NCBI RefSeq assembly: GCF_021228295.1
Contig: NZ_JAJQPD010000002.1
Span: forward strand, 310,001-374,000
Length of the DNA: 64,000 nucleotides
DNA from: Agromyces humatus
GTDB lineage: Bacteria > Actinomycetota > Actinomycetes > Actinomycetales > Microbacteriaceae
Direction of reading: 5' to 3'
Shown in pieces: positions 48,023 to 56,541 of the stretch. Position numbers and translations under genes: made by a program. A model generated the notes under the pieces. It was not told the DNA's origin and did no database searches. It worked only from the letters and a program-made list of their open reading frames with translations. The number at the start of each line of letters is the position of its first letter. The first letter of the stretch is position 1.

Positions 48023-48056
48023 AACAGGGGCCGCGGGAAACCCCGCGACCCCTGTT
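48023..48056 (-). terminator. rho-independent terminator of rpsD
   Basis: A 15-bp stem (AACAGGGGCCGCGGG against its partner, 48023-48037 and 48042-48056) with a 4-nt loop, 16 bases past the rpsD stop. The one mismatch is a G-U pair in the minus-strand RNA. It is followed by a weak U run. Confidence 0.8.
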
Positions 48057-48071
48057 CGAACGCCTCGTGCG

Positions 48072-48695
48072 TCAGCGAGCGGCGTAGTACTCGACGACGA
48101 GCTGGACCTCGCAGGTCACGGGGACCTCGGCGCGCTTCGGGCGACGGATGAGCCGCGCCTGGAGCTTGTCGAGTTCGACCTCGAGGTAGCCCGGAACCTT
48201 GGGGAGCACGTCGACGTGACCGCCGGCAGCGGCGACCTGGAAGGGCTCGGTGCCCTCGCTGCGCGCCTTGACGTGCACGAGCTGGCCCGGCTTCACCCGG
48301 AACGACGGGCGGTCGACGAGCTGGCCGTCGACGAGGATGTGGCGGTGCACGACGAACTGGCGGGCCTGCGTGATGGTGCGGGCGAAGCCGGCGCGCAGCA
48401 CGAGGGCGTCGAGACGCATCTCGAGCAGTTCGACGAGGTTCTCACCGGTCTGGCCGGCGGTGCGCTTGGCCTCGACGTAGGCGATCTTGAGCTGCTTCTC
48501 GCGGATGCCGTACTGGGCGCGGAGGCGCTGCTTCTCGCGCAGACGCACGGCGTAGTCGCTGTCCTGCTTGCGCTTGGTACGCCCGTGCTCACCGGGAGCG
48601 TAGGGGCGCTTCTCCATGTAGCGGGCGGCCTTCGGGGTGAGGGCGACGCCGAGCGCACGGGAGAGGCGGGTCTTGCTGCGTGACTGGTTCGACAC
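48072..48695 (-). CDS. rpsD: 30S ribosomal protein S4
   Basis: 207 residues. S4 nucleates 30S assembly. SRSKTRLSRALGVALTPKAARYMEKRPYAPGEHGRTKRK is split here only by my quoting limits; the S4 RNA-binding domain is seen in RLDALVLRAGFARTITQARQFVVHRHILVDGQLVDRPS. The N-terminal zinc-type cysteines of some S4 proteins are absent. AAAGGAC lies before the GTG start at 48695. It is monocistronic by its terminator and has an unusually long leader upstream. Confidence 0.97.
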   Translation of the reverse strand: MSNQSRSKTRLSRALGVALTPKAARYMEKRPYAPGEHGRTKRKQDSDYAVRLREKQRLRAQYGIREKQLKIAYVEAKRTAGQTGENLVELLEMRLDALVLRAGFARTITQARQFVVHRHILVDGQLVDRPSFRVKPGQLVHVKARSEGTEPFQVAAAGGHVDVLPKVPGYLEVELDKLQARLIRRPKRAEVPVTCEVQLVVEYYAAR

Positions 48696-48857
48696 GAATG
48701 TCCTTTCGGAAGAATCTCAAATGTACTCACGGCGCGATCGCGCACCGGAAGTCTGTGTCAGAGGGATTCGCCAAGGGCGGATCGGCTACAGATCGCACCC
48801 ATTCGCCGGTGACTCTCTCGCAGCCGCGCTCGAGAATCAGGTTTCAGGCCAACGGAA

Positions 48858-48863
48858 ATACTA
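48858..48863 (-). promoter_or_regulatory. candidate -10 element for rpsD
   Basis: The minus strand reads GTGGTAGTATTT, giving a TAGTAT hexamer with an upstream TGG, about 160 bases before the rpsD start. The -35 region is not clear. It lies inside the 213-base gap between rarA and rpsD, which otherwise holds no gene. Confidence 0.45.
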
Positions 48864-48908
48864 CCACGCGCCCAGACGGATGAGTTTCGGTTCGGCCGGC
48901 GGTGACGG

Positions 48909-50309
48909 TCAGGCCCCGCCGCGCACGATGCGTCGCAGCTTCGCGAGCCTCGCCGACACCTCGCGCTCGTTCCCGTGCTCGGTGGGTTCGTAGTACACGG
49001 CACCACGCAGGGACTCGGGCAGGTACTCCTGCGCGACGACGCCGATCGCGTCGTCGTGCGGGTAGCGGTAGCCCTTGCCGTGGCCGAGCCGCTTGGCGCC
49101 CGGGTAGTGGGCATCGCGCAGGTGCTTCGGCACTCGGCCCGCCTTGCCCTCGCGCACGTCGGCGATCGCGCGGTCGATGCCGACGTAGGCGGCGTTCGAC
49201 TTGGGAGCCGTCGCGAGATGCACGACCGCCTGCGCGAGCGGGATGCGACCCTCGGGCATGCCGATGTACTGCACGGCATCGGCAGCCGCGACCGCGACGC
49301 CCAGGGCGGCCGGATCGGCGAGGCCGATGTCTTCGGAGGCGAGCACGATGATGCGCCGGGCGATGAAGCGCGGATCCTCACCTGCCTCGATCATGCGGGC
49401 GAGGTAGTGCAGTGCTGCGTCGACGTCGCTCCCTCGCACCGACTTGATGAAGGCACTGATGACGTCGTAGTGCTCGTCGCCGTTGCGGTCGTAGCGCAAG
49501 AGGGCGCGGTCGACGGCGCGCGCCACGATGTCGGCCGTGATGACGGGCTTCACCGGTGCGCCGGACTCACCGCCCTCACCTTCGGGTGCGATCGGCTCGG
49601 CCTCGCCGGCCGGATCTGCTGCGGCCGTCGATTGCGCGGCCGCGACGGATGCTGCCTCGAGTGCGGTGAGCGCGCGTCGGGCGTCGCCCGAGGCGAGCCT
49701 GATGATGGCGGCCCGTGCGTCGGGCTCGAGCTCGACTCTGCCCCCCAACCCCCTCGTGTCGCCGACGGCGCGGTCGACGAGCGTGCCGAGATCGTCGTCG
49801 GTGAGCAGCTCGAGCGTGAGCAGCAGGGAACGGGACAGGAGCGGGGAGATGACCGAGAACGAGGGGTTCTCGGTGGTCGCCGCGACGAGGATGACCCAGC
49901 CGTTCTCGACGCCCGGCAGCAAGGCGTCCTGCTGGGCCTTCGTGAACCGGTGGATCTCATCGAGGAACAACACCGTGGAGACGCCGTACAGGTCGCGACT
50001 GGCGCGCGCCTCCTCCATGACCTGGCGCACGTCGCGGACCCCCGCGGTGACGGCCGAGAGCTCGACGAACTTGCGGCCCGACGACCTGGCGATCGCCTGG
50101 GCGAGCGTGGTCTTGCCTGTGCCGGGCGGGCCCCACAGGATGACCGAGACCGACCCGGACTCGCCGGTACGGTCTCCCGCGAGCGCGACGAGCGGCGACC
50201 CTGGGGTGAGCAGATGCCGCTGCCCGGCGACCTCGCCGAGACTCGTCGGACGCATGCGCACCGCGAGCGGGGTCGCGCCTGAGCGCAGCCCCGGACTCGT
50301 TTCCACCAT
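48909..50309 (-). CDS. rarA: replication-associated recombination protein A (RarA/MgsA)
   Basis: 466 residues, clamp-loader-like AAA+ ATPase acting at stalled forks. Walker A is [15 protein letters not shown] (about residue 60), Walker [21 protein letters not shown], sensor 1 ATTENPSF, and the C-terminal MgsA domain has [12 protein letters not shown] and YVGIDRAI. A 25-residue Gly/Ala/Pro-rich insert sits between the lid and the C-terminal domain (about 240-262). ATG at 50309 ([11 protein letters not shown]) is preferred; the longer upstream frame runs into the divergent promoter region. Confidence 0.95.
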   Translation of the reverse strand: MVETSPGLRSGATPLAVRMRPTSLGEVAGQRHLLTPGSPLVALAGDRTGESGSVSVILWGPPGTGKTTLAQAIARSSGRKFVELSAVTAGVRDVRQVMEEARASRDLYGVSTVLFLDEIHRFTKAQQDALLPGVENGWVILVAATTENPSFSVISPLLSRSLLLTLELLTDDDLGTLVDRAVGDTRGLGGRVELEPDARAAIIRLASGDARRALTALEAASVAAAQSTAAADPAGEAEPIAPEGEGGESGAPVKPVITADIVARAVDRALLRYDRNGDEHYDVISAFIKSVRGSDVDAALHYLARMIEAGEDPRFIARRIIVLASEDIGLADPAALGVAVAAADAVQYIGMPEGRIPLAQAVVHLATAPKSNAAYVGIDRAIADVREGKAGRVPKHLRDAHYPGAKRLGHGKGYRYPHDDAIGVVAQEYLPESLRGAVYYEPTEHGNEREVSARLAKLRRIVRGGA

Positions 50310-50371
50310 GCGCCAAGCGTAGCTGCGGCATCCGACACCATCCCCGCCCGCGACGCCGCGCGGTGCGGCGA

Positions 50372-50401
50372 TTGGTGCGCACCCACGGGCTTGCGTAGAG
50401 T
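50372..50401 (+). promoter_or_regulatory. candidate promoter of the cyclophilin gene
   Basis: TTGGTG (50372-50377) and TAGAGT (50396-50401) are separated by 18 bases, 30 bases before the GTG start, with AAGGAG at 50422. This fits a housekeeping sigma promoter. Confidence 0.55.
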
Positions 50402-50431
50402 CGGCACGCAGAACCCCCGAGAAGGAGCAGC

Positions 50432-51199
50432 GTGGCAACGAACGACCGACAGGCGCGCGAGGAACGAGCACGGCTTCGTACCTATCAGGCCCGCCAGCAG
50501 GTGCACGCCGGCAAGAAGCGCCGCCGCACCCGAGACAACGTCATCGCGAGCATCGCACTCGTCATCGTGCTCGCGCTCGCCGTCGGCGCGCAGCTGTTCT
50601 TCTTCAACGGCGGGCCGGGCAGCCCCGAGCCCGCGTCGTCGGCGACCCCGACCCCCACGCCCGAAGCCGCCGACGTGCCGTCGCCCGACCTCGCCGAGGG
50701 TCGCACCTGGTCGGGTGCACTCACGGTCAACGACATCGCGCTCGGAATCGAACTCGACGGCGCCGCGGCGCCGCAGGCCGTCTCCAGCACGATCAGCCTC
50801 GTGCAGGAGGGGTTCTACGACGGCCTCAGCTGCCACCGTCTCACGAAGGACAGCATCTGGGTGCTGCAGTGCGGCGATCCGAACGGCGACGGCTCGGGCG
50901 GTCCCGGCTTCAGCTACGGTCCGATCGAGAACGCCCCTGCCGACGGCGTCTACCCGGCCGGAACGGTCGCGATGGCCCGCCAGCCGCTCAACGCAGACAG
51001 CCAGGGCAGCCAGTTCTTCATCGTCTACGCCGACACGACGCTGCCCGCCGACAGCGCCGGCGGCTACACCGTCATCGGACACGTCACGAGCGGTCTCGAC
51101 GAGCTGCGCGCCGGGGTGACCGATGCGGGCCCGGCCGACGGAGCACCCGACGGACCCCCGAGCGTGCCCGTGACGATCACCTCGTTCACCGTCGAGTAG
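50432..51199 (+). CDS. membrane-anchored cyclophilin-type peptidyl-prolyl isomerase
   Basis: 255 residues. A basic N-terminus (about 1-36) precedes one span (about 38-58, [20 protein letters not shown]), a Pro/Thr/Ser linker, and an extracellular cyclophilin domain: [11 protein letters not shown] with the catalytic Arg, [34 protein letters not shown] and [14 protein letters not shown]. It lacks a lipobox Cys, so the span acts as a signal anchor. The usual QGGDP has QCGDP here. GTG at 50432 has AAGGAG 4 bases upstream. Divergent from rarA. Confidence 0.92.
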   Translation: MATNDRQAREERARLRTYQARQQVHAGKKRRRTRDNVIASIALVIVLALAVGAQLFFFNGGPGSPEPASSATPTPTPEAADVPSPDLAEGRTWSGALTVNDIALGIELDGAAAPQAVSSTISLVQEGFYDGLSCHRLTKDSIWVLQCGDPNGDGSGGPGFSYGPIENAPADGVYPAGTVAMARQPLNADSQGSQFFIVYADTTLPADSAGGYTVIGHVTSGLDELRAGVTDAGPADGAPDGPPSVPVTITSFTVE

Positions 51200-51285
51200 A
51201 CGACCGGCAGCACGCTTCGACCGTGCAATAGGCTTGATGCCACCTGCCGCCTCGCGCGGCATCCGACCTACGACAGGGTGAGGCC

Positions 51286-52518
51286 GTGACCGAATCAGAT
51301 CAGCAACCGTGGGGCCGCGTCGACGAGACGGGCACCGTCTTCGTGCGAACGAGCGACGGCGAGCGGGAGGTCGGTCAGTACCCCGACGCGACGGCCGAAG
51401 AGGCCCTCGCGTACTTCGAGCGCAAGTACGCCGACCTCGCCGGCCAGGTCACCCTGCTCGAGCAGCGCGTGAAGCGCGGGGCTCCCGCCGCCGACGTCGC
51501 GAAGGCCCTCGCGTCCCTGCGTGAATCGGTCGCCAATGCGCACGCCGTCGGCGACCTCGAGTCGCTCGCTCGCCGCCTCGAGGCACTCTCCGGCACCACC
51601 AAGGAGCTCACCGAGCAGCAGCAGGCCGAGGCCAAGGCCGCGCTCGCGGAGGCCATCGCCGAGCGCACGCGCATCGTCGAGCAGGCCGAGGCGCTCGCCG
51701 CGCAAGATCCGGCGAAGACGCAGTGGAAGCAGGCCACGGCCGAGCTCGACGCCGTGTTCGCGAGCTGGCAGCGCCACCAGCAAGACGGTCCGCGCCTTCC
51801 GAAGAACGAGGCCAACGAGCTGTGGAAGCGGTTCCGTGCCGCTCGCTCGACGATCGAGACGCACCGCAAGGCGTTCTTCGCCGAGCTCGATGCGTCGCAC
51901 CGCGACGTCCGCACGCGCAAGCAGGCGCTCATCGAGCGTGCCGAGGCACTCGCTCCGCGTGGAGCCGACGCGGTGGGCGACTACCGCAACCTGCTCGACG
52001 AGTGGAAGCAGGCGGGCCGCGCCGGCAAGAAGCTCGACGACCAGCTCTGGGCCCGGTTCAAGGCCGCCGGCGACGTGCTCTTCAACGCCAAGGCCGAGAT
52101 CGACGCGCAGGAGGACGAGGCCTACCGCGCCAACCTCGACGAGAAGCTGGCGCTCCTCGCCGAGGCCGAGCCACTGCTCACCGAGACCGAGCCCAAGCAG
52201 GCTCGCGCCGGACTGAACCGAATCCAGCGCAAGTGGGACGAGATCGGCAAGGTCCCTCGTGATCAGATCCGCGTCGTCGAAGACCGCCTGCGCAAGATCG
52301 AGACCCACGTTCGTTCGCTCGAAGACGAGCACTGGCAGCGCGAAGACCCCGAGAAGAAGGCGCGCTCCGAGGGCATGCTCGGGCAGCTCAACGAGGCGAT
52401 CGAGAAGCTCGAGTCCGAACTCGCTGCGGCCGAGGCCTCCGGCGACGCCCGCGCCGCGGCATCCGCTCGTGAAGCGCTCGAGGCGCGCCGCGCGTGGCTC
52501 AAGGCCGTCGGCGGCTGA
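51286..52518 (+). CDS. DUF349 coiled-coil protein
   Basis: 410 residues, nearly all charged helix. After an N-terminal segment (QPWGRVDETGTVFVRTSDGEREVGQYP in parts) comes a long coiled coil with repeated units of about 75 residues containing W-K/R-F motifs (ELWKRFRAARSTIE, QLWARFKAAGDVLF), the DUF349 pattern. No enzyme motif or membrane span is seen. Function is unknown; homologues are widespread in actinobacteria next to rel or ppi genes. It is co-directional with the cyclophilin, 86 bases downstream. Confidence 0.85.
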   Translation: MTESDQQPWGRVDETGTVFVRTSDGEREVGQYPDATAEEALAYFERKYADLAGQVTLLEQRVKRGAPAADVAKALASLRESVANAHAVGDLESLARRLEALSGTTKELTEQQQAEAKAALAEAIAERTRIVEQAEALAAQDPAKTQWKQATAELDAVFASWQRHQQDGPRLPKNEANELWKRFRAARSTIETHRKAFFAELDASHRDVRTRKQALIERAEALAPRGADAVGDYRNLLDEWKQAGRAGKKLDDQLWARFKAAGDVLFNAKAEIDAQEDEAYRANLDEKLALLAEAEPLLTETEPKQARAGLNRIQRKWDEIGKVPRDQIRVVEDRLRKIETHVRSLEDEHWQREDPEKKARSEGMLGQLNEAIEKLESELAAAEASGDARAAASAREALEARRAWLKAVGG

Positions 52519-52619
52519 CGCTCGGGCACTCCCCCGCAACGATCGCGGGTCACGCCGCGTTCTCCACAGGTCGTCGTTCGACGCGCCGATCGGCGAGCGG
52601 ATGCCCCACCATGGGGTCA

Positions 52620-53212
52620 TGGCCAGGCTTCCTGCGGTGCTCGGCACCGATGACCTTCCGCTCGCCGAGCTCTGCGCCGCGCGCATCGACGGCGATCTCT
52701 TCGCGATCGACGAGGGGTGGGCTCCGATCGATGAACCCGACCTCCCGAGCCTGCGTGCGGCCGTCGTCGCACTGCGTGTGTCGCGTTCGCTCATCATCGA
52801 GCGACTCTCGGCAGCCTGGGTGTACGACGCACTCGACACTGCACCTCGCACCGCGCAGTTCTGCGTACCGCATCGCTCGCGCATCGCAGCGATCGCCGAT
52901 CGGCGCATCACGATTCGCGAGGTCGTGCTCACCGATGACGAGGTGGCCGAGCTCGGCGGGGTGAGCTGCACGACGCCGGCCCGCACCGCGTTCGACCTGC
53001 TGCGCGAGACCTCGCTGCCGGATGCCGATTCGGTGGGCATCGTGGCACGGCTGCTCGCACCGCGCCCGCGTCTCGAAAGCCAGATCCGCGAACGGCTCGC
53101 GCGGGCGCAGCGCATGCCGCACCGCGCCCGGGCGTTGGTGCGCCTCGACCACGCCGTCGAGACCGCGTCATCGACCCCGGTGGGCTCGACTCAGCCGTCG
53201 CTGACGCGGTAG
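52620..53212 (+). CDS. AbiEi-like antitoxin-family protein, solitary
   Basis: About 197 residues (203 if the ATG at 52602 is used; neither start has a clear Shine-Dalgarno). The middle has an AbiEi-type look: SRSLIIERLSAAWVYDAL, FCVPHRSRIAAI, SCTTPARTAFDLLR, then a helical end. AbiEi proteins are transcriptional repressors of type IV toxin-antitoxin pairs. No AbiEii nucleotidyltransferase toxin is next to it: rel follows on the opposite strand, overlapping its 3' end by 22 bases. Such orphan copies are frequent in Microbacteriaceae. Confidence 0.6.
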
Positions 53213-55443
53213 ACGTCGTAGACCGCGTCGATTCGCCGCACCGCGTTCAGCACGCGATCGAGATGCGTCGTATCACCCATCTCGAACACGAAGCGGCTGA
53301 GCGCCAGCCGGTCGGTCGATGTCGAGACGTTGGCCGAGAGGATGTTCACGTGGTGCTCCGACAGCACGCGGGTGACGTCCGAGAGCAATCCGGCGCGGTC
53401 GAGCGCCTCGATCTGGATCTGCACGAGGAACACGCTCTTCGAGCTCGGCGCCCACTCGACGTCGATGATGCGTTCAGGTTCACGCATCAGCGACTGCACG
53501 TTGTGGCAGCTCGCCTGATGCACCGACACGCCCGCCCCGCGCGTGATGAATCCGACGATCTCGTCACCGGGCACCGGAGTACAGCATCGGGCCAGCTTCA
53601 CGAGGATGTCGGGCGCCCCGCGCACGAGCACTCCCGAGTCGGAGTGACGTGGGAGTGGCCGCGACCGTACGGGGATGGGAAGATCGGGCTCATCGCCCTC
53701 ATCGATGTCGCGAACGAGCGCGACGACCTTCTCGAGCACCGACTGGGTGGAGACATGGCCTTCGCCGACGGCGGCGTAGAGCGACGAGACGTCGTCGTAT
53801 CGCAGTTGCGCCGCGACCTCGGCGAACGAGTCCTGGCTCATGAGCTTCTGCAGTGGCAGGTTCTGCTTTCTCATCGCGCGAGCGATGGCATCGCGGCCCT
53901 GCTCGATCGCCTCGTCGCGGCGCTCCTTCGTGAACCATTGCCGGATCTTGTTGCGTGCACGCGGGCTCTTCACGAAGCCCAACCAGTCCTGGCTCGGTCC
54001 GGAGTCGGGGTTCTTCGAGGTGAACACCTCGACGACATCGCCGCTGGTGAGCTCGCTCTCGAGCGGGACCAGACGTCCGTTGACCTTCGCGCCCATCGTG
54101 CGGTGGCCGACCTCGGTGTGCACGGCGTAGGCGAAGTCGACTGGTGTCGCGCCCGACGGAAGGCCGATCACACGGCCCTTCGGCGTGAAGACGTACACCT
54201 CTTTCGCGCCGATCTCGAAGCGCAGTGAATCGAGGAACTCGCCGGGGTCGGCGGTCTCGGCCTGCCAGTCGGAGATGTGCGCGAGCCACGCCATGTCGGT
54301 TTCGTTCTGCATGGCCGGGCCGCCCGCGGAACGACCGGTCGTCTGCTCCTTGTACTTCCAGTGCGCTGCGACACCGTACTCGGCCCGCTGGTGCATGTCG
54401 TGGGTTCGGATCTGGATCTCGACCGCACGCCCCTTCGGGCCGAGCACCGTGGTGTGCAGCGACTGGTAGAGGTTGAACTTCGGGGTCGCGATGTAGTCCT
54501 TGAATCGCCCCGGCAGCGGCGTCCATCGGGCATGGATCGCGCCGAGCACGGCATAGCAGTCGCGCACCGAGTTCACGAGCACGCGAATTCCGACGAGGTC
54601 GTAGATCTCGTCGAAGTCGCGGCCGCGCACGATCATCTTCTGATAGATCGAGTAGTACTGCTTCGGCCGGCCGACCACCCGGCCGCGGATCTTCGCGGCC
54701 TTCAGGTCGTCGTTGATGAGATCGATCACGTTCTGCACGAACTCCTCGCGCTGCGGCGTGCGCTGCTTCACGAGGCTCTCGATCTCGGCGTAGAGCTTCG
54801 GGTAGAGCACCGCGAACGAGAGGTCCTCGAGCTCCCACTTGATGGCCTGGATGCCCAGGCGGTGTGCGAGCGGCGCGTAGATCTCGAGCGTCTCGGTCGC
54901 CTTGCGCGTCGCTGACTCGGCCGGCACGAATCCCCATGTGCGCGCGTTGTGCAACCGGTCGGCGAGCTTGATGATGAGCACGCGGATGTCTTTCGACATC
55001 GCGACGATCATCTTGCGGACGGTCTCGGCCTGCGTCGAGTCACCGTACTTGACCTTGTCGAGCTTCGTGACGCCATCGACGAGCATCGCGATCTCGTCGC
55101 CGAAGTCGGCCCGCACCTGGTCGAGCGTGTATGCGGTGTCTTCGACGGTGTCGTGCAGCAGCGCTGCCGCGACGGTCTTCGACCCGATGCCGAGGTCGGC
55201 GAGGATCTGGGCGACGGCGACCGGATGGGTGATGTAGGGCTCACCGCTCTTGCGCTTCTGCCCCTCGTGGGCCCGCTCGGCGACGGTGTAGGCCCGCTCG
55301 ATGAGCGACAGGTCGACCTTCGGATGGTGCATCCGAACCGTTCGCATGAGGGTGTCGACCGCGCCGGTCGGCTGCGCTTTCGAGAAGATACGCGGTACGA
55401 GACGGCGCAGCGAAGCAGTCGAATTGACTCCGGCTTCGGTCAC
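53191..55443 (-). CDS. rel: bifunctional (p)ppGpp synthetase/hydrolase Rel
   Basis: 750 residues. It makes and degrades the stringent alarmone. The hydrolase HD domain holds ALLHDTVEDT (about 92-101); the synthetase has IVRGRDFDEIYDLVGIRVLV and GRFKDYIATPKFNLYQSLH; the R-G-R-D sequence matches the RxKD-type motif of bifunctional enzymes instead of the acidic ExDD of RelA. A TGS domain (VYVFTPKGRVIGLPSGATPVDFAY) and a C-terminal ACT domain follow. GTG at 55443 has GGAGG about 9 bases upstream. A -10-like element and a hairpin lie between it and secF. Confidence 0.96.
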   Translation of the reverse strand: MTEAGVNSTASLRRLVPRIFSKAQPTGAVDTLMRTVRMHHPKVDLSLIERAYTVAERAHEGQKRKSGEPYITHPVAVAQILADLGIGSKTVAAALLHDTVEDTAYTLDQVRADFGDEIAMLVDGVTKLDKVKYGDSTQAETVRKMIVAMSKDIRVLIIKLADRLHNARTWGFVPAESATRKATETLEIYAPLAHRLGIQAIKWELEDLSFAVLYPKLYAEIESLVKQRTPQREEFVQNVIDLINDDLKAAKIRGRVVGRPKQYYSIYQKMIVRGRDFDEIYDLVGIRVLVNSVRDCYAVLGAIHARWTPLPGRFKDYIATPKFNLYQSLHTTVLGPKGRAVEIQIRTHDMHQRAEYGVAAHWKYKEQTTGRSAGGPAMQNETDMAWLAHISDWQAETADPGEFLDSLRFEIGAKEVYVFTPKGRVIGLPSGATPVDFAYAVHTEVGHRTMGAKVNGRLVPLESELTSGDVVEVFTSKNPDSGPSQDWLGFVKSPRARNKIRQWFTKERRDEAIEQGRDAIARAMRKQNLPLQKLMSQDSFAEVAAQLRYDDVSSLYAAVGEGHVSTQSVLEKVVALVRDIDEGDEPDLPIPVRSRPLPRHSDSGVLVRGAPDILVKLARCCTPVPGDEIVGFITRGAGVSVHQASCHNVQSLMREPERIIDVEWAPSSKSVFLVQIQIEALDRAGLLSDVTRVLSEHHVNILSANVSTSTDRLALSRFVFEMGDTTHLDRVLNAVRRIDAVYDVYRVSDG

Positions 55444-55465
55444 GCGTCAGCACCTCCAGACCTCA

Positions 55466-55471
55466 ATTATC
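55466..55471 (-). promoter_or_regulatory. candidate extended -10 for rel
   Basis: The minus strand reads GGTGATAATTG, a TG-extended GATAAT hexamer 22 bases before the rel GTG. No good -35 is seen at 17 bases. It suggests rel can be transcribed apart from secDF, with a very short leader. Confidence 0.45.
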
Positions 55472-55489
55472 ACCGTTCCTTGAGGTGTG

Positions 55490-55507
55490 GTGCGCCTGAG
55501 GGCGCAC
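55490..55507 (-). terminator. hairpin after secF
   Basis: A 7-bp perfect stem GTGCGCC/GGCGCAC with loop TGAG, 15 bases past the secF stop. No U tract follows, so it may attenuate and not fully end transcription into rel. Confidence 0.45.
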
Positions 55508-55521
55508 GCCGGTCGCGAACA

Positions 55522-56541
55522 TCACGCGGTGGGCAGCACCTCGGCCGAGGGCGCGCCCGCCCGCTCGCGCTCCTTCAGCACCTTCTGGTCATGCCGGCGG
55601 ATCTCGGGCTCGCCCTCACGCAGCTGCGAGTAGAGCGGGGCCGCGAGGAACACCGTCGACCAAGTGCCGACGAGGATGCCGATCAGCAGCGCGAGCGAGA
55701 TGTCACGGAGTGTGTCGGCTCCGAGCACGCCTGCGCCGAGGAAGAGGATCGCCGCGACCGGCAGCGCGGCGACGACGCTGGTGTTGATCGAGCGTACGAG
55801 CGTCTGGTTCACCGCGAGGTTCACCGACTCGGCGAACGTGCGCCGCGACTCCTGCCCGTCTTCCGCGGTATTCTCTCGGATCTTGTCGAACACCACCACG
55901 GTGTCGTACAGCGAGTAGGCGAGGATCGTCAGGATGCCGATGGTGGCGGCGGGGCTGATCTCGAGACCCAACGCCGCGTAGATGCCCACCGTGGCGACGA
56001 GGTCGGCGATCAGGGCCAGGATCGCCGCGAGCGACATCTTCCATGTGCGGAAGTAGAGCGCCATGATGACGGCGGCCAGCAGCATGAACGCCACGAGGCC
56101 GACGAGTGCCTGGCGAGTGACGTCGGCACCCCAGCTCGGGCCGATGAACGACGACGTGACCTCGGATTCGGGCACGCCGTACGCTTCGGCGAGGGCAGTT
56201 GTGACCGCGCGCGAGTCTGCCTGTTCGAGCTGGTCGGTCTGGACCCGGATGCCATCGCTGCCGACGATCGTCACATGCGCGGTTGCGTCGGGCACGACGG
56301 ATTCCACGGCGTCGATCGCCGGCTGTTCCTCAGCGTTCTCGACGCCCGCGATCTGGAATTGCGAGCCCCCGCGGAACTCGATGCTGAAGTTGACCCCGCG
56401 GAGGATCGGCACGAGTACCGAAAGCAGCAGCAGCACGGCCACGATCGTGTACCACTTCTTGCGTCCGCCGACGAAGTTGAAGGAGCGCTTGCCCGTGTAG
56501 AGGTCGTTGCCGAAGGTCGTGAGACGGTTGGCCTTGGCCAT
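55522..56541 (-). CDS. secF: protein translocase subunit SecF
   Basis: 339 residues. With SecD it uses the proton gradient to help pull proteins through SecYEG. The first span (WYTIVAVLLLLSVLVPIL) is followed by FSIEFRGGSQFQI, the SecF form of the LxGG motif, a periplasmic loop, and five more spans including SLYDTVVVFDKIREN (conserved D and R). The C-terminal tail is basic. ATG 56541 overlaps the secD stop by one base. Confidence 0.96.
   Translation of the reverse strand: MAKANRLTTFGNDLYTGKRSFNFVGGRKKWYTIVAVLLLLSVLVPILRGVNFSIEFRGGSQFQIAGVENAEEQPAIDAVESVVPDATAHVTIVGSDGIRVQTDQLEQADSRAVTTALAEAYGVPESEVTSSFIGPSWGADVTRQALVGLVAFMLLAAVIMALYFRTWKMSLAAILALIADLVATVGIYAALGLEISPAATIGILTILAYSLYDTVVVFDKIRENTAEDGQESRRTFAESVNLAVNQTLVRSINTSVVAALPVAAILFLGAGVLGADTLRDISLALLIGILVGTWSTVFLAAPLYSQLREGEPEIRRHDQKVLKERERAGAPSAEVLPTA

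Noticed and set aside
48758-48802. 14-codon ORF in the rpsD leader (starts MGAICSRS)
   Set aside because: No Shine-Dalgarno, no clustering of regulatory codons, and ORFs of this size are expected by chance.
52519-52601. Terminator after the DUF349 gene (CCCGC/GCGGG)
   Set aside because: The stem is only 5 bp with no U tract, below what I would call.
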